DNA of 64,000 nucleotides from Liolophura sinensis (Eukaryota > Mollusca > Polyplacophora > Chitonida > Chitonidae): assembly GCF_032854445.1 (NCBI RefSeq), contig NW_027018175.1, forward strand, positions 1 through 64,000. Reading direction: 5' to 3'. The translations under genes and the position numbers were made by a program. The notes below the pieces were generated by a model that saw nothing but the letters and a program-made list of their open reading frames with translations, did not search any database and was not told the DNA's origin. Below are positions 23,246 to 34,237 of the stretch, one piece after another. Position 1 is the stretch's first letter. Each line of letters begins with the position of its first letter.

Positions 23246-25258
23246 TTGATGTCAAGATCACGTGCCCAGCAACGGCTCTTACTCCATGGAAACCAAGGAA
23301 ATTTGCAATTTTTCAACAGCTGGAGATGCCTGGCCCAATTGCGCATCTTTTGGCACCTTATTGATGTGGGTCAGTGTTCAATTGTACTATTTACAGCGCA
23401 CTGTATCAAGTACCTTGTGTTTTTTTTATATACAAATGGTGTGGTTTTTCTACATGTAGATAAAGACATTGAGTTTGTCTTCGACTTAGAAGTAAGACAT
23501 TTGCTGGGTGAGTTAAATGGGCTTGGCCCAAAGATTTGACGTCGTCTGGGCTACCGAAGGGCACATAACTTATAATGAAAAGTTGAATATAGTAATGACC
23601 AGTCGCGATTGTACATAGTTAATGTAGCCGATTTCAATTCGCAAAAAGACCAGGCAAAAATCCAAAAGTGGAAAAACTGTTCCAATGCTGCTGGTAAGAG
23701 GCTAATCCGACGTATTTTTTGACGAGAAATCGAATGGTGCAAACCGCGTTGCTCTCCGACCAATACTTTTGGCTGTAGCCACAAATGAATAATCATTGAT
23801 GTCAAGATCACGTGCCCAGCAACGGCTCTTACTCCATGGAAACCAAGGAAATTTGCAATTTTTCAACAGCTGGAGATGCCTGGCCCAATTGCGCATCTTT
23901 TGGCACCTTATTGATGTGGGTCAGTGTTTAATTGTACTTTTTACAGCGGACTGTATCAAGTACCTTGTGTTTTTTTATATACAAATGGTGTGGTTTTTCT
24001 ACATGTAGATAAAGACATTGAGTTTATCTTCGACTTAGAAGTAAGACAACTCCTGGGTGAGTTAAATGGGCTTGGCCCAAAGATTTGACGTCGTCTGGGC
24101 TACCGAAGGGCACATAACTTATAATGAAAAGTTGAATATAGTAATGACCAGTCGCGATTGTACATAGTTAATGTAGCCGATTTCAATTCGCAAAAAGACC
24201 AGGCAAAAATCCAAAAGTAGAAAAACTGTTCCAATGCTGTTGGTAAGAGGCTAATCCGACGTATTTTTTGACGAGAAATCGAATGGTGCAAACCGCGTTG
24301 CTCTCCGACCAATACGTTTGGCTGTAGCCACAAATGAATAATCATTGATGTCAAGATCACGTGCCCAGCAACGGCTCTTACTCCATGGAAACCAAGGAAA
24401 TTTGCAATTTTTCAACAGCTATAGATGTTTGGCCCAATTGCGCATCTTTTGGCACCTTATTGATGTGGGTCAGTGTTCAATTGTACTTTTTACAGCGGAC
24501 TGTATCAAGTACCTTGTGTTTTTTTTATATACAAATGGTGTGGTTTTTCTACATGTAGATAAAGACATTGAGTTTGTCTTCGACTTAGAAGTAAGACATT
24601 TGCTGGGTGAGTTAAATGGGCTTGGCCCAAAGATTTGACGTCGTCTGTGCTACCGAAGGGCACATAACTTATAATGAAAAGTTGAATATAGTAATGACCA
24701 GTCGCGATTGTACATAGTTAATGTAGCCCATTTCAATTCGCAAAAAGACCAGGCAAAAATCCAAAAGTGGAAAAACTGTTCCAATGCTGCTGGTAAGAGG
24801 CTAATCCGACGTATTTTTTGACGAGAAATCGAATGGTGCAAACCGCGTTGCTCTCCGACCAATACTTTTGGCTGTAGCCACAAATGAATAATCATTGATG
24901 TCAAGATCACGTGCCCAGCAACGGCTCTTACTCCATGGAAACCAAGGAAATTTGCAATTTTTCAACAGCTGGAGATGCCTGGCCCAATCTCGCATCTTTT
25001 GGCACCTTATTGATGTGGGTCAGTGTTCAATTGTACTTTTTTACAGCGGACTGTATCAAGTACCTTGTGTCTTTTTTATATACAAATGGTGTGGTTTTTC
25101 TACATGTAGATAAAGACATTGAGTTTGTCTTCGACTTAGAAGTAAGACATTTGCTGGGTGAGTTAAATGGGCTTGGCCCAAAGATTTGACGTCGTCTGGG
25201 CTACCGAAGGGCACATAACTTATAATGAAAAGTTGAATATAGTAATGACCAGTCGCGA

Positions 25259-25441
25259 TTGTACATAGTTAATGTAGCCCATTTCAATTCGCAAAAAGAC
25301 CAGGCAAAAATCCAAAAGTGGAAAAACTGTTCCAATGCTGCTGGTAAGAGGCTAATCCGACGTATTTTTGACGAGAAATCGAATGGTGCAAACTGCGTTG
25401 CTCTCCGACCAATACTTTTGGCTGTAGCCACAAATGAATAA
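25259..25441 (+). pseudogene. Second half of the helicase-like fragment, five-T copy in HOR unit 2
   Basis: The translation is identical to that of 17563-17745 and it occupies the same HOR position (end of the extra-T monomer, here 24895). This confirms that the five-T form is inherited with the unit rather than being a sequencing slip. It ends at the same TAA. The same caution about function applies. Confidence 0.35.
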
Positions 25442-26543
25442 TCATTGATGTCAAGATCACGTGCCCAGCAACGGCTCTTACTCCATGGAAACCAAGGAAA
25501 TTTGCAATTTTTCAACAGCTGGAGATGCCTGGCCCAATTGCGCATCTTTTGGCACCTTATTGATGTGGGTCAGTGTTCAATTGTACTTTTTACAGCGCAC
25601 TGTATCAAGTACCTTGTGTTTTTTTTATATACAAATGGTGTGGTTTTTCTACATGTAGATAAAGACATTGAGTTTGTCTTCGACTTAGAAGTAAGACATT
25701 TGCTGGGTGAGTTAAATGGGCTTGGCCCAAAGATTTGACGTCGTCTGGGCTACCGAAGGGCACATAACTTATAATGAAAAGTTGAATATAGTAATGACCA
25801 GTCGCGATTGTACATAGTTAATGTAGCCGATTTCAATTAGCAAAAAGACCAGGCAAAAATCCAAAAGTGGAAAAACTGTTCCAATGCTGCTGGTAAGAGG
25901 CTAATCCGACGTATTTTTTGACGAGAAATCGAATGGTGCAAACCGCGTTGCTCTCCGACCAAGACTTTTGGCTGTAGCCACAAATGAATAATCATTGATG
26001 TCAAGATCACGTGCCCAGCAACGGCTCTTACTCCATGGAAACCAAGGAAATTTGCAATTTTTCAACAGCTGGAGATGCCTGGCCCAATTGCGCATCTTTT
26101 GGCACCTTATTGATGTGGGTCAGTGTTCAATTGTACTTTTTACAGCGGACTGTATCAAGTACCTTGTGTTTTTTTATATACAAATGGTGTGGTTTTTCTA
26201 CATGTAGATAAAGACATTGAGTTTGTCTTCGACTTCGAAGTAAGACAACTCCTGGTTGAGTTAAATGGGCTTGGCCCAAAGATTTGACGTCGTCTGGGCT
26301 ACCGAAGGGCACATAACTTATAATGAAAAGTTGAATATAGTAATGACCAGTCGCGATTGTACATAGTTAATGTAGCCGATTTCAATTCGCAAAAAGCACA
26401 GGCAAAAATCCAAAAGTGGAAAAACTGTTCCAATGCTGTTGGTAAGAGGCTAATCCGACGTATTTTTTGACGAGAAATCGAATGGTGCAAACCGCGTTGC
26501 TCTCCGACCAATACTTTTGGCTGTAGCCACAAATGAATAATCA

Positions 26544-27092
26544 TTGATGTCAAGATCACGTGCCCAGCAACGGCTCTTACTCCATGGAAACCAAGGAAAT
26601 TTGCAATTTTTCAACAGCTGGAGATGCCTGGCCCAATTGCGCATCTTTTGGCACCTTATTGATGTGGGTCAGTGTTCAATTGTACTTTTTACAGCGGACT
26701 GTATCAAGTACCTTGTGTTTTTTTTATATACAAATGGTGTGGTTTTTCTACATGTAGATAAAGACATTGAGTTTGTCTTCGACTTAGAAGTAAGACATTT
26801 GCTGGGTGAGTTAAATGGGCTTGGCCCAAAGATTTGACGTCGTCTGGGCTACCGAAGGGCACATAGCTTATAATGAAAAGTTGAATATAGTAATGACCAG
26901 TCGCGATTGTACATAGTTAATGTAGCCCATTTCAATTAGCAAAAAGACCAGGCAAAAATCCAAAAGTGGAAAAACTGTTCCAATGCTGCTGATAAGAGGC
27001 TAATCCGACGTATTTTTGACGAGAAATCGAATGGTGCAAACCGTGTTGCTCTCCGACCAATACTTTTGGCTGTAGCCACAAATGAATAATCA
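26544..27092 (+). repeat. Hybrid monomer produced by unequal exchange
   Basis: The left part, through CATAGCTTA, GTAGCCCAT, AATTAGC and CCAAAAGTGGA, matches the monomer at 31490. The right part (GATAAG, five-T run, ACCGTG) matches the end of the GTGAGTCAG monomer at 32040. The switch lies between about 26963 and 26992. In the 8-monomer unit at 29842 these are two separate monomers, so here one monomer length has been lost. Confidence 0.75.
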
Positions 27093-28742
27093 TTGATGTC
27101 AAGATCACGTGCCCAGCAACGGCTCTTACTCCATGGAAACCAAGGAAATTTGCAATTTTTCAACAGCTGGAGATGCCTGGCCCAATTGCGCATCTTTTGG
27201 CACCTTATTGATGTGGGTCAGTGTTCAATTGTACTTTTTACAGCGGACTGTATCAAGTACCTTGTGTTTTTTTTATATACAAATGGTGTGGTTTTTCTAC
27301 ATGTAGATAAAGACATTGAGTTTGTCTTCGACTTAGAAGTAAGACATTTGCTGGGTGAGTTAAATGGGCTTGGCCCAAAGATTTGACGTCGTCTGGGCTA
27401 CCGAAGGGCACATAACTTATAATGAAAAGTTGAATATAGTAATGACCAGTCGCGATTGTACATAGTTAATGTAGCCGATTTCAATTCGCAAAAAGACCAG
27501 GCAAAAATCCAAAAGTGGAAAAACTGTTCCAATGCTGCTTGTAAGAGGCTAATCCGACGTATTTTTTGACGAGAAATCGAATGGTGCAAACCGCGTTGCT
27601 CTCCGACCAATACTTTTGGCTGTAGCCACAAATGAATAATCATTGATGTCAAGATCACGTGCCCAGCAACGGCTCTTACTCCATGGAAACCAAGGAAATT
27701 TGAAATTTTTCAACAGCTGGAGATGCCTGGCCCAATTGCGCATCTTTTGGCATCTTATTGATGTGGGTCAGTGTTCAATTGTACTTTTTACAGCGCACTG
27801 TATCAAGTACCTTGTGTTTTTTTTATATACAAATGGTGTGGTTTTTCTACATGTAGATAAAGACATTGAGTTTGTCTTCGACTTAGAAGTAAGACATTTG
27901 CTGGGTGAGTTAAATGGGCTTGGCCCAAAGATTTGACGTCGTCTGGGCTACCGAAGGGCACATAACTTATAATGAAAAGTTGAATATAGTAATGACCAGT
28001 CGCGATTGTACATAGTTAATGTAGCCGATTTCAATTAGCAAAAAGACCAGGCAAAAATCCAAAATTGGAAAAACTGTTCCAATGCTGCTGATAAGAGGCT
28101 AATCCGACGTATTTTTTGACGAGAAATCGAATGGTGCACACCGCGTTGCTCTCCGACCAATACTTTTGGCTGTAGCCACAAATGAATAATCATTGATGTC
28201 AAGATCACGTGCCCAGCAACGGCTCTTACTCCATGGAAACCAAGGAAATTTGCAATTTTTCAACAGCTGGAGATGCCTGGCCCAATTGCGCATCTTTTGG
28301 CACCTTATTGATGTGGGTCAGTGTTCAATTGTACTATTTACAGCGCACTGTATCAAGTACCTTGTGTTTTTTTTATATACAAATGGTGTGGTTTTTCTAC
28401 ATGTAGATAAAGACATTGAGTTTGTCTTCGACTTAGAAGTAAGACATTTGCTGGGTGAGTTAAATGGGCTTGGCCCAAAGATTTGACGTCGTCTGGGCTA
28501 CCGAAGGGCACATAACTTATAATGAAAAGTTGAATATAGTAATGACCAGTCGCGATTGTACATAGTTAATGTAGCCGATTTCAATTCGCAAAAAGACCAG
28601 GCAAAAATCCAAAAGTGGAAAAACTGTTCCAATGCTGCTGGTAAGAGGCTAATCCGACGTATTTTTTGACGAGAAATCGAATGGTGCAAACCGCGTTGCT
28701 CTCCGACCAATACTTTTGGCTGTAGCCACAAATGAATAATCA

Positions 28743-29841
28743 TTGATGTCAAGATCACGTGCCCAGCAACGGCTCTTACTCCATGGAAACCAAGGAAATT
28801 TGCAATTTTTCAACAGCTGGAGATGCCTGGCCCAATTGCGCATCTTTTGGCACCTTATTGATGTGGGTCAGTGTTTAATTGTACTTTTTACAGCGGACTG
28901 TATCAAGTACCTTGTGTTTTTTTATATACAAATGGTGTGGTTTTTCTACATGTAGATAAAGACATTGAGTTTATCTTCGACTTAGAAGTAAGACAACTCC
29001 TGGGTGAGTTAAATGGGCTTGGCCCAAAGATTTGACGTCGTCTGGGCTACCGAAGGGCACATAACTTATAATGAAAAGTTGAATATAGTAATGACCAGTC
29101 GCGATTGTACATAGTTAATGTAGCCGATTTCAATTCGCAAAAAGACCAGGCAAAAATCCAAAAGTAGAAAAACTGTTCCAATGCTGTTGGTAAGAGGCTA
29201 ATCCGACGTATTTTTTGACGAGAAATCGAATGGTGCAAACCGCGTTGCTCTCCGACCAATACGTTTGGCTGTAGCCACAAATGAATAATCATTGATGTCA
29301 AGATCACGTGCCCAGCAACGGCTCTTACTCCATGGAAACCAAGGAAATTTGCAATTTTTCAACAGCTGGAGATGCCTGGCCCAATTGCGCATCTTTTGGC
29401 ACCTTATTGATGTGGGTCAGTGTTCAATTGTACTATTTACAGCGCACTGTATCAAGTACCTTGTGTTTTTTTTATATACAAATGGTGTGGTTTTTCTACA
29501 TGTAGATAAAGACATTGAGTTTGTCTTCGACTTAGAAGTAAGACATTTGCTGGGTGAGTTAAATGGGCTTGGCCCAAAGATTTGACGTCGTCTGGGCTAC
29601 CGAAGGGCACATAACTTATAATGAAAAGTTGAATATAGTAATGACCAGTCGCGATTGTACATAGTTAATGTAGCCGATTTCAATTCGCAAAAAGACCAGG
29701 CAAAAATCCAAAAGTGGAAAAACTGTTCCAATGCTGCTGGTAAGAGGCTAATCCGACGTATTTTTTGACGAGAAATCGAATGGTGCAAACCGCGTTGCTC
29801 TCCGACCAATACTTTTGGCTGTAGCCACAAATGAATAATCA
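28743..29841 (+). repeat. HOR unit 3, only 2 monomers (1099 bp)
   Basis: A marked start monomer (28743) is followed by one hybrid monomer (29292), and then another marked start monomer begins at 29842. The pair 28193+28743 is repeated as 29292+29842, so this short unit is a dimer duplication and not an independent type. Confidence 0.85.
29292..29841 (+). repeat. Hybrid monomer joining two HOR positions
   Basis: The sequence just before it ends with AATACGTTTGG, which elsewhere always precedes the AGCTATAGATGT monomer. Instead this monomer has AGCTGGAGATGCC, TACTATTTAC and GCGCACTG, the type that precedes a marked start monomer. The switch must lie between about 29263 and 29365. Confidence 0.8.
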
Positions 29842-32800
29842 TTGATGTCAAGATCACGTGCCCAGCAACGGCTCTTACTCCATGGAAACCAAGGAAATTT
29901 GCAATTTTTCAACAGCTGGAGATGCCTGGCCCAATTGCGCATCTTTTGGCACCTTATTGATGTGGGTCAGTGTTTAATTGTACTTTTTACAGCGGACTGT
30001 ATCAAGTACCTTGTGTTTTTTTATATACAAATGGTGTGGTTTTTCTACATGTAGATAAAGACATTGAGTTTATCTTCGACTTAGAAGTAAGACAACTCCT
30101 GGGTGAGTTAAATGGGCTTGGCCCAAAGATTTGACGTCGTCTGGGCTACCGAAGGGCACATAACTTATAATGAAAAGTTGAATATAGTAATGACCAGTCG
30201 CGATTGTACATAGTTAATGTAGCCGATTTCAATTCGCAAAAAGACCAGGCAAAAATCCAAAAGTAGAAAAACTGTTCCAATGCTGTTGGTAAGAGGCTAA
30301 TCCGACGTATTTTTTGACGAGAAATCGAATGGTGCAAACCGCGTTGCTCTCCGACCAATACGTTTGGCTGTAGCCACAAATGAATAATCATTGATGTCAA
30401 GATCACGTGCCCAGCAACGGCTCTTACTCCATGGAAACCAAGGAAATTTGCAATTTTTCAACAGCTATAGATGTTTGGCCCAATTGCGCATCTTTTGGCA
30501 CCTTATTGATGTGGGTCAGTGTTCAATTGTACTTTTTACAGCGCACTGTATCAAGTACCTTGTGTTTTTTTTATATACAAATGGTGTGGTTTTTCTACAT
30601 GTAGATAAAGACATTGAGTTTGTCTTCGACTTAGAAGTAAGACATTTGCTGGGTGAGTTAAATGGGCTTGGCCCAAAGATTTGACGTCGTCTGGGCTACC
30701 GAAGGGCACATAACTTATAATGAAAAGTTGAATATAGTAATGACCAGTCGCGATTGTACATAGTTAATGTAGCCGATTTCAATTAGCAAAAAGACCAGGC
30801 AAAAATCCAAAAGTGGAAAAACTGTTCCAATGCTGCTGGTAAGAGGCTAATCCGACGTATTTTTTGACGAGAAATCGAATGGTGCAAACCGCGTTGCTCT
30901 CCGACCAAGACTTTTGGCTGTAGCCACAAATGAATAATCATTGATGTCAAGATCACGTGCCCAGCAACGGCTCTTACTCCATGGAAACCAAGGAAATTTG
31001 CAATTTTTCAACAGCTGGAGATGCCTGGCCCAATTGCGCATCTTTTGGCACCTTATTGATGTGGGTCAGTGTTCAATTGTACTTTTTACAGCGGACTGTA
31101 TCAAGTACCTTGTGTTTTTTTATATACAAATGGTGTGGTTTTTCTACATGTAGATAAAGACATTGAGTTTGTCTTCGACTTCGAAGTAAGACAACTCCTG
31201 GTTGAGTTAAATGGGCTTGGCCCAAAGATTTGACGTCGTCTGGGCTACCGAAGGGCACATAACTTATAATGAAAAGTTGAATATAGTAATGACCAGTCGC
31301 GATTGTACATAGTTAATGTAGCCGATTTCAATTCGCAAAAAGCACAGGCAAAAATCCAAAAGTGGAAAAACTGTTCCAATGCTGTTGGTAAGAGGCTAAT
31401 CCGACGTATTTTTTGACGAGAAATCGAATGGTGCAAACCGCGTTGCTCTCCGACCAATACTTTTGGCTGTAGCCACAAATGAATAATCATTGATGTCAAG
31501 ATCACGTGCCCAGCAACGGCTCTTACTCCATGGAAACCAAGGAAATTTGCAATTTTTCAACAGCTGGAGATGCCTGGCCCAATTGCGCATCTTTTGGCAC
31601 CTTATTGATGTGGGTCAGTGTTCAATTGTACTTTTTACAGCGGACTGTATCAAGTACCTTGTGTTTTTTTTATATACAAATGGTGTGGTTTTTCTACATG
31701 TAGATAAAGACATTGAGTTTGTCTTCGACTTAGAAGTAAGACATTTGCTGGGTGAGTTAAATGGGCTTGGCCCAAAGATTTGACGTCGTCTGGGCTACCG
31801 AAGGGCACATAGCTTATAATGAAAAGTTGAATATAGTAATGACCAGTCGCGATTGTACATAGTTAATGTAGCCCATTTCAATTAGCAAAAAGACCAGGCA
31901 AAAATCCAAAAGTGGAAAAACTGTTCCAATGCTGCTGGTAAGAGGCTAATCCGACGTATTTTTTGACGAGAAATCGAATGGTGCAAACCGCGTTGCTCTC
32001 CGACCAATACTTTTGGCTGTAGCCACAAATGAATAATCATTGATGTCAAGATCACGTGCCCAGCAACGGCTCTTACTCCATGGAAACCAAGGAAATTTGC
32101 AATTTTTCAACAGCTGGAGATGCCTGGCCCAATTGCGCATCTTTTGGCACCTTATTGATGTGAGTCAGTGTTCAATTGTACTTTTTACAGCGGACTGTAT
32201 CAAGTACCTTGTGTTTTTTTTATATACAAATGGTGTGGTTTTTCTACATGTAGATAAAGACATTGAGTTTGTCTTCGACTTAGAAGTAAGACAACTGCTG
32301 GGTGAGTTAAATGGGCTTGGCCCAAAAATTTGACGTCGTCTGGGCTACCGAAGGGCACATAACTTATAATGAAAAGTTGAATATAGTAATGACCAGTCGC
32401 GATTGTACATAGTTAATGTAGCCGATTTCAATTAGCAAAAAGACCAGGCAAAAATCCAGAATTGGAAAAACTGTTCCAATGCTGCTGATAAGAGGCTAAT
32501 CCGACGTATTTTTGACGAGAAATCGAATGGTGCAAACCGTGTTGCTCTCCGACCAATACTTTTGGCTGTAGCCACAAATGAATAATCATTGATGTCAAGA
32601 TCACGTGCCCAGCAACGGCTCTTACTCCATGGAAACCAAGGAAATTTGCAATTTTTCAACAGCTGGAGATGCCTGGCCCAATTGCGCATCTTTTGGCACC
32701 TTATTGATGTGGGTCAGTGTTCAATTGTACTTTTTACAGCGGACTGTATCAAGTACCTTGTGTTTTTTTTATATACAAATGGTGTGGTTTTTCTACATGT

Positions 32801-34237
32801 AGATAAAGACATTGAGTTTGTCTTCGACTTAGAAGTAAGACATTTGCTGGGTGAGTTAAATGGGCTTGGCCCAAAGATTTGACGTCGTCTGGGCTACCGA
32901 AGGGCACATAACTTATAATGAAAAGTTGAATATAGTAATGACCAGTCGCGATTGTACATAGTTAATGTAGCCGATTTCAATTCGCAAAAAGACCAGGCAA
33001 AAATCCAAAAGTGGAAAAACTGTTCCAATGCTGCTTGTAAGAGGCTAATCCGACGTATTTTTTGACGAGAAATCGAATGGTGCAAACCGCGTTGCTCTCC
33101 GACCAATACTTTTGGCTGTAGCCACAAATGAATAATCATTGATGTCAAGATCACGTGCCCAGCAACGGCTCTTACTCCATGGAAACCAAGGAAATTTGAA
33201 ATTTTTCAACAGCTGGAGATGCCTGGCCCAATTGCGCATCTTTTGGCATCTTATTGATGTGGGTCAGTGTTCAATTGTACTTTTTACAGCGCACTGTATC
33301 AAGTACCTTGTGTTTTTTTTATATACAAATGGTGTGGTTTTTCTACATGTAGATAAAGACATTGAGTTTGTCTTCGACTTAGAAGTAAGACATTTGCTGG
33401 GTGAGTTAAATGGGCTTGGCCCAAAGATTTGACGTCGTCTGGGCTACCGAAGGGCACATAACTTATAATGAAAAGTTGAATATAGTAATGACCAGTCGCG
33501 ATTGTACATAGTTAATGTAGCCGATTTCAATTAGCAAAAAGACCAGGCAAAAATCCAAAATTGGAAAAACTGTTCCAATGCTGCTGATAAGAGGCTAATC
33601 CGACGTATTTTTTGACGAGAAATCGAATGGTGCACACCGCGTTGCTCTCCGACCAATACTTTTGGCTGTAGCCACAAATGAATAATCATTGATGTCAAGA
33701 TCACGTGCCCAGCAACGGCTCTTACTCCATGGAAACCAAGGAAATTTGCAATTTTTCAACAGCTGAGATGCCTGGCCCAATTGCGCATCTTTTGGCACCT
33801 TATTGATGTGGGTCAGTGTTCAATTGTACTATTTACAGCGCACTGTATCAAGTACCTTGTGTTTTTTTTATATACAAATGGTGTGGTTTTTCTACATGTA
33901 GATAAAGACATTGAGTTTGTCTTCGACTTAGAAGTAAGACATTTGCTGGGTGAGTTAAATGGGCTTGGCCCAAAGATTTGACGTCGTCTGGGCTACCGAA
34001 GGGCACATAACTTATAATGAAAAGTTGAATATAGTAATGACCAGTCGCGATTGTACATAGTTAATGTAGCCGATTTCAATTCGCAAAAAGACCAGGCAAA
34101 AATCCAAAAGTGGAAAAACTGTTCCAATGCTGCTGGTAAGAGGCTAATCCGACGTATTTTTTGACGAGAAATCGAATGGTGCAAACCGCGTTGCTCTCCG
34201 ACCAATACTTTTGGCTGTAGCCACAAATGAATAATCA
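29842..34237 (+). repeat. HOR unit 4, 8 monomers (4396 bp)
   Basis: The marked start monomer (29842) is followed by a hybrid (30391), CTTCGAAG/CTCCTGGTTG (30941), the CATAGCTTA type (31490), GTGAGTCAG (32040), 32589, TTTGAAATTT (33139) and TACTATTTAC (33689). Monomer 33689 has lost one G in CAGCTGAGATG near 33765. The order matches unit 1 with two monomers removed after the start. Confidence 0.85.
30391..30940 (+). repeat. Hybrid monomer with a two-monomer deletion
   Basis: The left part has AGCTATAGATGTTT, as in 24345. The right part has GCGCACTG, GTCTGGGCT, AATTAGC and the AAGACTTTTGG end of the GCGCACTG monomer two places later (25445). The switch lies between about 30480 and 30543. The extra-T monomer that normally lies between is missing. 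Confidence 0.8.

Larger units (their letters stand above)
16100..23795 (+). repeat. HOR unit 1, 14 monomers (7696 bp)
   Basis: The unit starts with a marked monomer having GTGTTTAATTG, a seven-T run, GTTTATCTTCGAC, ACAACTCCTGGG and an AATACGTTTGG end. The next monomer (16649) has the distinctive AGCTATAGATGT. Monomer 17199 has an extra T before ACAGCGG and GTGTCTTTTT. The following types are GCGCACTG (17749), AGACTTTTGG followed by CTTCGAAG and CTCCTGGTTG (18299), GTGAGTCAG (18847) and a five-T end. A five-monomer segment is present twice inside this unit (17749-20497 and 20498-23245), which explains why it is longer than the 9-monomer unit that follows. Confidence 0.85.
23796..28742 (+). repeat. 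HOR unit 2, 9 monomers (4947 bp)
   Basis: The unit begins with the marked monomer (GTGTTTAATTG, seven T, GTTTATCTTCGAC), then the AGCTATAGATGT monomer (24345), the extra-T monomer (24895), GCGCACTG (25445), CTTCGAAG/CTCCTGGTTG (25995), a hybrid at 26544, 27093, 27643 (TTTGAAATTT) and the TACTATTTAC monomer (28193). Compared with unit 1 it lacks the internal five-monomer duplication. It also lacks a separate GTGAGTCAG monomer. Confidence 0.85.
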
